In this document: positions 1 through 7,797 of the stretch, one piece after another | How the letters are laid out: each line of letters starts with the position of its first letter | Numbering within the stretch: the first letter of the stretch is position 1 | Position numbers and translations under genes: made by a program | The notes under the pieces: model-generated | Databases searched by the model: none | Told to the model about the DNA's origin: nothing | The model's input: only the letters and a program-made list of their open reading frames with translations | Assembly (NCBI GenBank): GCA_958296235.1 | Contig: OY282457.1 | Location: forward strand, 124,001-188,000 | DNA length: 64,000 nucleotides | Direction: 5' to 3' | Source of the DNA: an uncultured Candidatus Binatia bacterium | GTDB taxonomy: Bacteria; Desulfobacterota; Binatia; Bin18

Positions 1-2
1 CG

Positions 3-170
3 GAGAAGAAATTCTACAAGAGCTGCAAGCTGTGCGCCTATATGAAAATGATTACGCTCGAAGGGGTGCGGAACTCTCTGCGCGACGGACGTTTTGAGAT
101 TACGCTGCCGGAAGAGACCCGGGTCAGCGCCCAGCGTTCACTTGACCGTATGCTGGCGCTCAAGGCATAG
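3..170 (+). CDS. nadA: Quinolinate synthase NadA, C-terminal fragment
   Basis: Only the last 55 codons are in the window; the gene begins upstream. NadA condenses iminoaspartate with dihydroxyacetone phosphate to quinolinate in de novo NAD synthesis, using a 4Fe-4S cluster. The fragment has the C-terminal NadA pattern: a CKLCAYMKMITLEGVRNSL stretch in which the second Cys and the following Met-x-x-x-Leu-Glu-Gly fit the third cluster-ligand region, then a basic tail ending in RMLAL. It lies 9 bp before an NrtR-type regulator, which in other bacteria controls NAD genes, and this supports the call. The assignment rests on the motif and context only. Confidence 0.8.
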   Translation, partial: EKKFYKSCKLCAYMKMITLEGVRNSLRDGRFEITLPEETRVSAQRSLDRMLALKA

Positions 171-179
171 TATGCTCCT

Positions 180-866
180 GTGGGCAGAGCAAACGAGGGC
201 CAGCGCAGCGCAAAACAAATACCTCCGCGTGTCGCCGTTGATGCGGTGCTCTTTACCCTTACCCAGGGGGCCCTGCGCGCGCTGCTGGTGAAAATTAAGA
301 AGGGTGGGTTCGCCGGCCGTTGGGCGTTCCCTGGGGGGCTGGTGCAGGTAGACGAATCGCTCGATGCCGCGGCCCAGCGCGAGTTGTATGAAAAAACAGG
401 CGTGCAGGACCTCTACCTGGAGCAATTGTATACGTTTGGCAGTGCGACCCGGGACCCTTCCGCACGAACCGTGTCAGTCGCGTATTTTGCCCTTGTCCCG
501 CCGCTTGCGCAGACTCCCCATCTCGGGGAAAAATACGCGGACATTGCCTGGTTTCCGGTGCATGATCTGCCCGAGCTGGCCTACGACCATAACGCCATAG
601 CGGAATATGCGCTACGGCGGCTCCAGAGCAAATTGGGCTACGCGAATATTGTCTACAGTCTCCTGCCGCGGGAATTTACGGTTGCGGAGCTACAGGGGGT
701 CTACGAAATCATCCTCGATCGTCAGTTGGATCGACGAAATTTCAGACGAAAAATTATCAGTTCCGGTCTGCTCAAGCCCCTCTTGAAAACACGGCGGGGC
801 GCGCATCGACCGGCCCAACTCTATACGTTTTCCCAGCGCCAGCCCATGCAGCTTGACGTGCTATAA
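180..866 (+). CDS. NrtR-type Nudix transcriptional regulator of NAD metabolism
   Basis: 228 aa, GTG start 9 bp after nadA. Residues about 15-135 form a Nudix fold with the box at G53-V75. The box keeps G-x5-E-x7-R-E-L but ends Y-E-K-T-G-V, so the second Glu of the catalytic EE pair is Lys (K72). This degenerate box is usual for NrtR proteins, which bind ADP-ribose instead of hydrolysing a nucleotide. Residues about 145-228 (LLPREFTVAELQGVYE..., then RRNFRRKIIS) match the NrtR winged-helix DNA-binding domain. Known NrtR proteins repress NAD synthesis genes and are released by ADP-ribose or NAD-related ligands. Its position behind nadA suggests an autoregulated NAD operon; no operator could be checked because the promoter is outside the window. 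Confidence 0.85.
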   Translation: MGRANEGQRSAKQIPPRVAVDAVLFTLTQGALRALLVKIKKGGFAGRWAFPGGLVQVDESLDAAAQRELYEKTGVQDLYLEQLYTFGSATRDPSARTVSVAYFALVPPLAQTPHLGEKYADIAWFPVHDLPELAYDHNAIAEYALRRLQSKLGYANIVYSLLPREFTVAELQGVYEIILDRQLDRRNFRRKIISSGLLKPLLKTRRGAHRPAQLYTFSQRQPMQLDVL

Positions 867-959
867 CCGCCTGTGAGAGCCGGCTGCTGCGTGGTTGGGC
901 CGGGTAGCGATGTATGGTAGCGTGAGGGTCGGCTCACCGACCGAAAGGAGATGGTACGC

Positions 960-1406
960 ATGGTCATCCGTATCGTAGGCGCCCTCATGCTCGTCTTGGG
1001 ACTTGGGGCTGTGCTCGCTGCACCAGGGCACTCTCCGGCTATTGTCCTGGCCGAGACGAGTCTGGCTGCCGAAACCGGGCCTGCGCCAGAAAAGCAACAA
1101 GCGGCAAGACCGCTCTCAACCCCTGCCAGTCTGCCTGCTACCTTATCGCCAGACTTGTTCAGCGGAGCGGTCAAAGACGGTTACGTCATTGCCCAAACCA
1201 TCCCGGACGTGTTAGCCGGGCTGCACTGCTACTGTGGCTGCGATCGGTCCATGGGGCACGGTAACCTCCTGGATTGCTTTGTGGATGATCACGCCGCTGG
1301 CTGAATGCACTGTTTGCACGAAGCGCAGGATGCGCAGGCATTATTTGAAGCAGGAGCCCCGCCAGAAGTTATCCGGGATTTTATCGATCAGAAGTACGGC
1401 CATTAG
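960..1406 (+). CDS. PCYCGC-motif exported protein, probable selenoprotein (in-frame TGA as Sec)
   Basis: 148 residues if TGA at 1302-1304 is read as selenocysteine (residue 115). The ATG at 960 is preferred to the one at 951 because AAAGGAG (944-950) lies 9 nt upstream of it. Residues 1-22 form a signal or anchor segment. The core has the PCYCGC-family signature (C90-x-C92-x-C94), then a conserved block ending DCFVDDHAAG. In homologues as I recall them a C-x-x-C follows; here it is TGA-Met-His-Cys, i.e. U115-x-x-C118. The frame then stays open for 33 codons of family-like sequence to TAG at 1404-1406. A stem GCGC/GCGC with loop AGGAT (1323-1335) sits 22 nt after the TGA, as expected of a bacterial SECIS. 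A disabled gene or plain read-through are the alternatives. Confidence 0.65.
1323..1335 (+). promoter_or_regulatory. Candidate bacterial SECIS hairpin
   Basis: GCGC-AGGAT-GCGC can fold as a 4-5 bp stem (GCGCA pairs with TGCGC if the loop closes to GGA). The loop begins 22 nt after the TGA at 1302-1304 and has G among its first two bases. These are the usual requirements for SelB recognition of a bacterial SECIS (loop roughly 16-37 nt after UGA). It lies inside the coding region, as all bacterial SECIS elements do. The short stem is the weak point. Confidence 0.45.
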
Positions 1407-1419
1407 GGCAGGGCGCGAC

Positions 1420-2199
1420 CTACGCCTCTTTGAGATAAAAACGAACGCCACACACCTCCACCTGATCGTCCGACACCCGACGACCACGCTGCTCTGCCGT
1501 GGTCAGGAGCCTCTGGACATCCGTAACAACTATATCCACTCCGCCCAGACCATCTCCGCGTCCATCCATGGCCTCAACAAACCGCAGGTTGGCATTTTCC
1601 AGCGGCAGGCTCAGGCGACCGTGAGCGTCCTGCTGGAGTGGAAGGCCGGCGATATCTGCCCACCGCTGAGCCATTGATTGCGGGTCATGGGACTGCAACT
1701 CAACCGCTGAATAGCCGCTGACCACATCCGTCCGCCGGGCGGTGTCCCAGCCATCCCCACCAGCAGGTTCCCAATGTCCTTCGGGCTCGTTCTTCGGGTC
1801 CCAGTCAAGTTCAAAGAAGGCCCCCCCCGTGTCGCCCGGGTGGAGCTGCATACACTGAAAGCCGTGAATGTTCTGTTCCCAGGCAATACGGACGCCGAGC
1901 TCCTGCGCCCGGGCCTTACGCGCCTGTTGCGTTTCGCGGCTATCGCACTGGCAAATGACCATATAGCCGCCGTTGCCGTTGCGCCGTTGCAGAAAGCGAC
2001 CGGCCGCGGTGTTGTCTTTTGTCGGCGCGACGACCTCAAAAAAGTTTGAGCCGATTGGAAAGAGGGAGTTCTCCAGGCCGAAAACGCCCACGCCTTCATC
2101 AACAAAACACACCTCAAGACCGAATATGGATGTGAGGTCCTCGACCACAGGCGCGAGCTTGTCCGCAACGAAACAGATCTGTCGTAACCGTATAGTCAT
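1420..2199 (-). CDS. VOC / glyoxalase-like domain protein
   Basis: 259 aa, convergent with the selenoprotein candidate (13 bp apart). The ATG at 2199 is chosen over GTG at 2202 because AGGAGA lies 5 nt upstream. Two beta-alpha-beta-beta-beta modules are visible: residues 1-115 (RQICFVADKLAPVVEDL, IGSNFFEVVAP) and about 160-259 (YSAVELQSHDPQSMAQRW, then GGVDIVVTDVQRLLTTAEQRG). The pattern resembles the 'glyoxalase-like' VOC group with two fused modules. Metal-binding residues are not clearly conserved, so the reaction is unknown; dioxygenase, isomerase or binding roles are all possible. Confidence 0.7.
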   Translation of the reverse strand: MTIRLRQICFVADKLAPVVEDLTSIFGLEVCFVDEGVGVFGLENSLFPIGSNFFEVVAPTKDNTAAGRFLQRRNGNGGYMVICQCDSRETQQARKARAQELGVRIAWEQNIHGFQCMQLHPGDTGGAFFELDWDPKNEPEGHWEPAGGDGWDTARRTDVVSGYSAVELQSHDPQSMAQRWADIAGLPLQQDAHGRLSLPLENANLRFVEAMDGRGDGLGGVDIVVTDVQRLLTTAEQRGRRVSDDQVEVCGVRFYLKEA

Positions 2200-2338
2200 C
2201 ACGTTCTCCTCTCAGGGGTCAGCGTATTTTCGACTCTGATTCTGGTATCGGAACTCTCTGTGCATTTCTACCTGTCTGGCGCTTGCTCGGGCTGCGGGAA
2301 GTATTGTAACGTTGGACCTCAGATCACAAGGAGGCCCA

Positions 2339-2740
2339 ATGGCTCAAGCTGAACGTGGCAGTGTACTCACGGTCTTTGCCGTCCTGTTTGCTCTTCTGGC
2401 AATATCAAATTTTCTGAAACCCCTCCAGATTAATGAAACGACCGGCTTTGTGCTCTTCGGTTCCCGGCTGTCCGGGATGCCCAACGCGATAGCCGGCATC
2501 GTGGCCGGCCTCTATTTGTTCGTCTACGCCTACGGCATCTGGAATATGAAGCGTTTCGTTGTGGGCATGGCGCATGCGTATGCGCTGTACGTCATTTTGA
2601 ACCTCCTGCTCTTTATGTATCGCGATACCCCAGAGGCTAATCAGTTGGGTCTCTTCTACCTCCTCTACTCCATTGTTGGGGTGGGTGTCTCGCTGGGATC
2701 AGCTATTATCCTGACGAAGCGCAAGACCGACCTTGCGTAG
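2339..2740 (+). CDS. Small membrane protein of unknown function
   Basis: 133 aa. ATG 2339 is preferred to the upstream start at 2312 because AAGGAGG (2328-2334) precedes it at the right distance. Four hydrophobic helices are visible, roughly at residues 8-26, 47-67, 75-96 and 102-124, with a basic tail (TKRKTDLA) that predicts a cytosolic C-terminus. No catalytic motif is seen and I do not recognise the family. It is divergent from the VOC gene; the 140 bp between them would hold both promoters. Confidence 0.7.
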   Translation: MAQAERGSVLTVFAVLFALLAISNFLKPLQINETTGFVLFGSRLSGMPNAIAGIVAGLYLFVYAYGIWNMKRFVVGMAHAYALYVILNLLLFMYRDTPEANQLGLFYLLYSIVGVGVSLGSAIILTKRKTDLA

Positions 2741-2862
2741 GAGCCGCTGGGTCAGGGGCGAAAAAGAATATTCGACTAGCATTCTCACTGTTTGTCAGGT
2801 AAGCTAGGTACACATAGCACGAGAACGAACCGCGAGCAGGTCTCTTTTCCTTTGTAAGAAAT

Positions 2863-2897
2863 CCCGCTCAGAAGCGGGTCTCTGGTTGCCCAGACCC
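2863..2897 (+). promoter_or_regulatory. Two overlapping, mutually exclusive hairpins upstream of the helicase gene
   Basis: CCCGCT (2863-2868) pairs with AGCGGG (2873-2878) around a 4-nt loop. The GGG of that second arm also starts GGGTCT (2876-2881), which pairs with AGACCC (2892-2897). Because 2876-2878 belongs to both stems, only one can form at a time. The element lies about 110-140 bp before the DEAD-box helicase start, in an otherwise empty 260-bp gap. Confidence 0.4.
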
Positions 2898-3003
2898 GAG
2901 TTCCACGTTTCCCAGGTTCTGTTTAATAACCCGGTGCGCCGATACTTTGTCCGCGCCCCTATCCGTCCGTGCAGCTGGGCCGCGCGGAGAAAGAGATGGT
3001 CCT

Positions 3004-4275
3004 TTGACAACAGAGAGTATGCGGAACGATCCTGCCGATTGTTCCGAGTTTTCCGAGCTTGGACTGATGCCCGAGCTTTTACGCGCCCTTGAAGATGTCC
3101 AATACGAAACCCCAACTCCGATTCAATCCCAAGCGATTCCGGTTGCCCTGAGCGGCAAGGATATGCTCGCTTGCGCCCAGACCGGGACGGGCAAGACTGC
3201 CGGATTTATCCTGCCCATCCTGCAACGTTTCGCCTCCGAAGAGTCGAAAACCGTCCGGGCTCTGGTGCTGACCCCGACGCGCGAACTCGCCGTCCAGATA
3301 GGGGAAAGTGCCCGAACCTACGGAAAACACGTGCCGGTTCGCTCAACCGTGGTCTATGGGGGTGTCGGGCTCGGTCCGCAAACCGACCGGCTGCGGCGCG
3401 GGGTGGAACTGCTCATCGCAACCCCCGGACGCCTGCTCGATCACTTGAATCGGGGCAACGTCCGGCTTGCTGACGTCGAGGTGCTCGTTCTGGACGAGGC
3501 CGATCGTATGCTGGATATGGGTTTTCTGCCCGATGTCCGGCGTATCCTGGCCACATTGCCTAAAACGCGCCAAACGCTCTTGTTTTCCGCAACCATGCCA
3601 CAGGAGATTGAGCGTCTGGCCCAAGACACCTTGAGAGAGCCCGAGGTGATTGATGTCGGGCGACGGGCGACGCCGGTCGCGACGCTGCGCCACGTGCTCT
3701 ATCTGGTAGAAGCCGAACGCAAAAACGATCTGCTATCCTATCTCCTCCAGCACGGCAGCCTCAAACACGTTCTGATCTTTACGCGGACCAAGGTTCGTGC
3801 GGAACGCCTATCCAAGCGTCTGTCCCGGACGAACCGCCGGGTCGCCGCCCTGCATGGCGATAAGAGCCAGCGCGTCCGTACCCAAGTGCTCAATGATTTT
3901 AAGAGCGGAAAAGTTGATGTCCTGGTTGCAACCGATGTGGCCGCGCGCGGTCTTGACGTCGAGGGCATTTCCCATGTGGTGAATTTTGACGTTCCCAATC
4001 GAGCGGAAGATTACGTCCACCGCATCGGCCGGACCGCTCGCGCCATGGCAACAGGAGAGGCCCTCACCTTTGCCTCGTCCGACGAGGTCGAAGCGGTGCG
4101 CGCCATCGAGAGTCTGTTGGGAAAAGAGGTTCCACGCAAGATGATCAAAGGTTTTGAACCAACGCATTTCACCCTCCGCCGTTTTGCCAAGCCGGAGGCC
4201 TCGCGTGGGGCGCGTATTGCCAGCGGCGCCATCCGGCACTTCAGGCCGGGCGGCCGACGGCGGAAGAGCGCATAA
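3004..4275 (+). CDS. DEAD-box ATP-dependent RNA helicase, RhlE-like
   Basis: About 423 aa if the TTG at 3004 is used. TTG 2947 and ATG 3019 are also in frame; the family usually starts just before the FSELGL segment, so a start between 3004 and 3030 fits. All helicase motifs are in order: Q motif (YETPTPIQSQAIP), AQTGTGKT (I), PTRELAVQI (Ia), TPGRLLD (Ib), DEADRMLDMGF (II), SATMP (III), HGDKSQ, VATDVAARGLD (V) and HRIGRTARA (VI). A basic C-terminal tail ends RPGGRRRKSA. It unwinds short RNA duplexes in ribosome assembly or RNA decay. The gene stands alone, and the paired hairpins upstream could give temperature- or attenuation-type control. Confidence 0.92.
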   Translation: MTTESMRNDPADCSEFSELGLMPELLRALEDVQYETPTPIQSQAIPVALSGKDMLACAQTGTGKTAGFILPILQRFASEESKTVRALVLTPTRELAVQIGESARTYGKHVPVRSTVVYGGVGLGPQTDRLRRGVELLIATPGRLLDHLNRGNVRLADVEVLVLDEADRMLDMGFLPDVRRILATLPKTRQTLLFSATMPQEIERLAQDTLREPEVIDVGRRATPVATLRHVLYLVEAERKNDLLSYLLQHGSLKHVLIFTRTKVRAERLSKRLSRTNRRVAALHGDKSQRVRTQVLNDFKSGKVDVLVATDVAARGLDVEGISHVVNFDVPNRAEDYVHRIGRTARAMATGEALTFASSDEVEAVRAIESLLGKEVPRKMIKGFEPTHFTLRRFAKPEASRGARIASGAIRHFRPGGRRRKSA

Positions 4276-4399
4276 ATATTCTGAATGGATTGGCAATGAA
4301 GTCTCTCATTGCCAACGTCCCATCATCACAAAGTGGGGATTCCCCCAGTACCAGAGCCACAGTCAACCTGTAGATCAATTCACCATTATGCGTCACCAT

Positions 4400-4479
4400 C
4401 CGTCATTCCTGCAAAAGCAGGAATCCAGGCTCCCAGCCTCCGCGGCCGGCTGGATGCCGGATCACGTCCGGCATGACGG
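4400..4479. repeat. Interspersed palindromic intergenic element (80 bp)
   Basis: The ends are inverted copies (CCGTCAT ... ATGACGG). Inside are two hairpins, TTCCTGC-aaaa-GCAGGAA (4406-4423) and GCCGGA-tcacg-TCCGGC (4456-4472). This is the widespread 'GTCATTCC...GGAATCCAGGCT' type of intergenic repeat seen in many bacterial genomes. A weaker relative is present at about 54192-54232. It accounts for most of the 240-bp gap after the helicase and may act as a terminator. Confidence 0.75.
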
Positions 4480-4516
4480 GAGGCCCCTGCATGGCTGGGG
4501 CCTCGTGTGAAACGGG

Positions 4517-4909
4517 CTAGCCGCGCTCGACAAACTCCAGAATATTACCCTCGGGGTCCTTGATCATGGCGATCCGGGTACCGGGGCGGATTTCGGTTTC
4601 CGGGATGGTGAACTCCGCACCTTTATCCTTGAGGGCGGCGCACAGCCCGCTCAGGTCTTTGATCACAAAGGTGAGATAGCCGATGCCCAGACGCTTGCCA
4701 AAACCGTTTGGTGCGGCCGGTGGGACTTCTTTAGGGTCCATGAGCTTGATGTCACTCGTGCCGTGCCGGAAGCGATGGATGGTGCCAAAGGCGGTCGGCA
4801 CTTCCTCGGTCTTTTCCAGACCCAGGGTGCCCTGGTAAAAATCGAGCATGGCGCGGATGTCTTTGACAAAAATACCAACGTCAATCGAGTCTTTTGCGGG
4901 TTGTAGCAC
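4517..4909 (-). CDS. VOC family protein (glyoxalase/bleomycin-resistance fold)
   Basis: 130 aa, GTG start with AAAGGAG 6-8 nt upstream. It is a single VOC unit of two beta-alpha-beta-beta-beta modules (DVGIFVKDIRAMLDFYQ...; YLTFVIKDLSGLCAALKDKG...), ending in the typical IKDPEGNILEFVE with the last metal-ligand Glu. It is followed 23 bp upstream on the same strand by a glyoxalase I-like gene, and the two are likely cotranscribed. The substrate is unknown; a detoxification or epimerase role is possible. Confidence 0.8.
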   Translation of the reverse strand: MLQPAKDSIDVGIFVKDIRAMLDFYQGTLGLEKTEEVPTAFGTIHRFRHGTSDIKLMDPKEVPPAAPNGFGKRLGIGYLTFVIKDLSGLCAALKDKGAEFTIPETEIRPGTRIAMIKDPEGNILEFVERG

Positions 4910-4932
4910 TGGAAACTCCTTTTCTTGATCTT

Positions 4933-5328
4933 CTATCCGCGGGCGCCTTTGAGGTCGATCAGTTCGACCTTGTAGCCATTGGGGTCTTCAATAAACGCGA
5001 TAACCGCGCCGCCGTGCGCCATCGGGCCGGGCTCGCGGACGACGTTGATGCCTTTTCCCTTGAGTGCGTCGCAGGTCTGATAGATATCATCCACGCCGAT
5101 AGCCAAATGTCCAAAGGCGTTCCCCTGGTCATAGCTTGAGGTCCCCCAGTTATGCGTCAGTTCGACGACGGTGTTATTTTTTTCGTCGCCGTAGCCAACA
5201 AAGGCCAGGGTAAACTCACCGCCCGGATAGTCCTGTTTGCGCAGCAGCTTCATGCCCAGCCCGTCGCAATAGAATTTGAGTGATTCGTCCAAATCGTTGA
5301 CCCGGATCATGGTGTGTAAGAACTCCAT
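4933..5328 (-). CDS. gloA: Lactoylglutathione lyase (glyoxalase I)
   Basis: 131 aa, the usual length for bacterial GloA. The four metal ligands of the Ni-type enzyme are at expected places: H5 (FLHTMIRV), E56 (VVELTHNW), H74 (FGHLAIGV) and E122 (YKVELIDL). LHTMIRVNDLDESLKFY and ED-PNGYKVELI are hallmark segments. It converts the hemithioacetal of methylglyoxal and glutathione (or another thiol) to S-lactoylglutathione. It shares a strand with a second VOC gene 23 bp downstream. Confidence 0.9.
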   Translation of the reverse strand: MEFLHTMIRVNDLDESLKFYCDGLGMKLLRKQDYPGGEFTLAFVGYGDEKNNTVVELTHNWGTSSYDQGNAFGHLAIGVDDIYQTCDALKGKGINVVREPGPMAHGGAVIAFIEDPNGYKVELIDLKGARG

Positions 5329-5403
5329 ACTGTGCCCTCCTCGTATTCCTGAGATTCGCTCGTCCCTGCTCCTGCTTCCCCTATCCGGTTGTGACTCCGA
5401 CTG

Positions 5404-5880
5404 TCAAGCAAGACCGTCGCCGATCACCTGGAAGATTGCACGTTCTATCCGGGTCGCCTCGGCTTCGGAGACGTGGGCCTCGTACACCGGAAAAAGATCG
5501 CGTTCTTCACATCGAATATGCCGCTCTAAGAGGGTGCCAAATGACCTCAGTAATTCCGTCAGCTGCGGCCCGTCAGGAGACTGCTGGTCAATCTGATGCA
5601 CGAACTCCCGCATGGCCGCATGTTCGTGCATCAGCCGGTCGAGCAGGGCGGACGCTTGAGGCTGCATGGCCCGGATCGCCGGAAAGAGGATATCGGCTTC
5701 TGCGGCAAAATGGGGGGCCAGACCGCTCTTGAAAAAATGCACCGTATCGACCGCTTGCTCCTGCGGACTGTCGTGTGGCCGGCGCGTTTTGGGTAGCCCG
5801 TGTTTGATGCGGAACGCGAGAAGGAGGCCGTGATGATGCTCTCGCGAGAGGGCGACCAGGCTGGGATGACGCTTGGGCAT
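5404..5880 (-). CDS. Hemerythrin-like HHE domain protein
   Basis: 158 aa, ATG overlapping the parE stop codon by one base (TAATG), so translation is coupled to the topoisomerase gene. A helical bundle with metal-ligand candidates is visible: H15-H17 (SREHHHG), H57 and E61 (APHFAAEAD), H85/H87 (LMHEHAAM), and H121 with E125/E126 (ERHIRCEERDLF). This HxxxE pattern is that of bacterial hemerythrins, which carry a non-haem diiron O2 or NO-sensing centre. The role in this cell is unknown; the link to parE may only be positional. Confidence 0.85.
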   Translation of the reverse strand: MPKRHPSLVALSREHHHGLLLAFRIKHGLPKTRRPHDSPQEQAVDTVHFFKSGLAPHFAAEADILFPAIRAMQPQASALLDRLMHEHAAMREFVHQIDQQSPDGPQLTELLRSFGTLLERHIRCEERDLFPVYEAHVSEAEATRIERAIFQVIGDGLA

Positions 5881-7796
5881 TACACGTCTACGTCTTCGAC
5901 CTTGGGCGCCCGCTCCATGATAAAGCTGAAGCGCGGCTGGACATCTTTTCCCATCAGCGTCTTGATGGCTTTTTCGGTTCGCTTGACGTCCTGAATAGAG
6001 ACCTTGAGCAAGGTGCGCGTGCGCGGGTCAAGGGTCGTTTCCTTGAGAGTATGTGGATTCATCTCGCCCAAGCCCTTAAAACGCTGCACCTGGGCCTTGC
6101 CGGCCTGTCCATTTTGCTGGGCCAGCAGGCGTTCCTTGGCGGCGTCATCGTCCGCCCAGTGGACTTGCTTGCCGACCTCGATTTTATACAGCGGCGGCTT
6201 GGCAATATAGACCCGGCCGGCCTGAATCAGCTCGGGCAGGTGACGGTAGAAAAAGGTCAGCAGGAGCGTACAAATGTGGTTGCCGTCCGAGTCGGCGTCC
6301 ATCAACAGGCAGATTTTGTGATAGCGGAGCCTGGACAGATCAAACGTCTTGCCCACGCCGCAGCCCAAGGCCGACACAAGATCGTTTAATTCTTTATTGG
6401 TCAGGATTTTATTGAGTGAGGCCTGTTCCGTATTCAACACTTTGCCGCGCAGCGGCAGGATGGCCTGAAATCCCCGGTCGCGGCCCTGCTTGGCCGAGCC
6501 GCCGGCAGAATCGCCCTCAACAATGAAGAGTTCGCTGTTGGCCGGGCTGGTTGAGGAACAGTCGGCTAGCTTGCCGGGCAGGTTCAGACGATGGGAAACC
6601 GACCCTTTACCCCGCACGCTTTCCAATGCCGCGCGTGAGGCAGTGCGCGCCCGGGCCGCCAATATCACCCGCTGTGCAATCGTTTCCGCCTGGGAGCGGT
6701 TGTGGAGCAGAAAATTCTCCAGGGTGGTCCGAATCACGCTGTCAATTTGGGCGGCGGCTTCCGGGTTGCCGAGTTTTTCTTTGGTCTGCCCCTGAAACTG
6801 TGGCTGTTTGAGATACAGGCTGAGGATGGCGACCAGCCCTTCGCGCGTGTCATCGGCGGTAATGGTCATCCCTTTGGGCGTCAGGTTATTGACGTTGATG
6901 TAATTGCGAACCGCCTTGACAATGGCGGTCTTTAAGCCAGCTTCATGCGTCCCGCCGAAGGGCGTGGGGATGCCATTCACAAATGAGTGGATGCGTTCTT
7001 CCGGTGATTCCGTCCAGGTCAGCACGCACTCCAGGGGCGGCGCGGTGTCGCGTTCGATATGGAAGACGTCCTGAATAACCGCCTTTTTGTCGCCGTCGGC
7101 GAGCAGCTTGCGGAGGTAGGCTTTGAGGCCGTCTTTATACAGGAACTGCTGCGTTTGCCTGGTTGTCTCATTCCGAAAGACGAGCAGCAGCCCTTTGTGC
7201 AGATAGGCTTTGGCTTCCAATCTTTCGGTAATGCGCTCGGGTGTGAAGGCAATAGACGGAAAAATATCAGGGTCGGGGTGAAAGGTGAGGGTGGTGCCAT
7301 GTCCGCGCGCCGCGCCGATTTGTTTGAGTGGTGTTGTGGCCTTGCCGCGGCAAAAGCGCTGTTCCCACTCTACCCCATCCCGGCGGATATGGGCCTGCAT
7401 ATGGTCGGCCAGCGCATTGACGACGGAAGCGCCCACGCCGTGCAGCCCGCCGGAATGGGCGTAATTCCGGTCGCCGAATTTCCCGCCGGCATGCAGGGTG
7501 GTCAGAATCAGTTCCAGCGCGGGCTTCTTGAACTGCGGATGCAGGTCTACCGGAATCCCGCGGCCGTTGTCGGCCACGGTGACGGTCGAGCCGTCCTTAT
7601 GCAGGCTGACCTCAATACGACTGGCATGGCCGTTCATGGCTTCATCCACCGCGTTGTCAAGGAGTTCCCAGACGAGGTGATGCAGCCCCGTGCTATCAAC
7701 CCCGCCGATATACATGCCGGGTCGTTTGCGAACCGGATCGAGACCCTCCAGAACGGTAATATCCTTTGCCGTGTAGGCTTGCTTTTGCACTGCCAT
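5880..7796 (-). CDS. parE: DNA topoisomerase IV subunit B (GyrB-type ATPase subunit)
   Basis: 638 aa with ATG at 7796; the frame is open further upstream but homology starts at [20 protein letters not shown]. The GHKL ATPase motifs [22 protein letters not shown] and [14 protein letters not shown] are present. The transducer ends with QTKEKLG, and the TOPRIM domain carries [17 protein letters not shown] and [10 protein letters not shown]. Length and the lack of the Gram-negative GyrB insertion favour ParE over GyrB. It lies one base after the stop of the A-subunit gene, so the pair forms one operon. It decatenates chromosomes with ParC; whether the genome has a separate gyrase cannot be judged here. 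Confidence 0.88.
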   Translation of the reverse strand: MAVQKQAYTAKDITVLEGLDPVRKRPGMYIGGVDSTGLHHLVWELLDNAVDEAMNGHASRIEVSLHKDGSTVTVADNGRGIPVDLHPQFKKPALELILTTLHAGGKFGDRNYAHSGGLHGVGASVVNALADHMQAHIRRDGVEWEQRFCRGKATTPLKQIGAARGHGTTLTFHPDPDIFPSIAFTPERITERLEAKAYLHKGLLLVFRNETTRQTQQFLYKDGLKAYLRKLLADGDKKAVIQDVFHIERDTAPPLECVLTWTESPEERIHSFVNGIPTPFGGTHEAGLKTAIVKAVRNYINVNNLTPKGMTITADDTREGLVAILSLYLKQPQFQGQTKEKLGNPEAAAQIDSVIRTTLENFLLHNRSQAETIAQRVILAARARTASRAALESVRGKGSVSHRLNLPGKLADCSSTSPANSELFIVEGDSAGGSAKQGRDRGFQAILPLRGKVLNTEQASLNKILTNKELNDLVSALGCGVGKTFDLSRLRYHKICLLMDADSDGNHICTLLLTFFYRHLPELIQAGRVYIAKPPLYKIEVGKQVHWADDDAAKERLLAQQNGQAGKAQVQRFKGLGEMNPHTLKETTLDPRTRTLLKVSIQDVKRTEKAIKTLMGKDVQPRFSFIMERAPKVEDVDV

Positions 7797-7797
7797 A

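Noticed and set aside
951-1304. A complete 117-residue protein ending at TGA 1304
   Set aside because: Family-like sequence carries on for 33 codons in the same frame after TGA, so a plain stop there is less likely, though not ruled out.
4294-4510. Small ORF covering the palindromic repeat
   Set aside because: The frame is made by the repeat and its translation (SFLQKQESRLP) is a well-known artefact of this repeat type.
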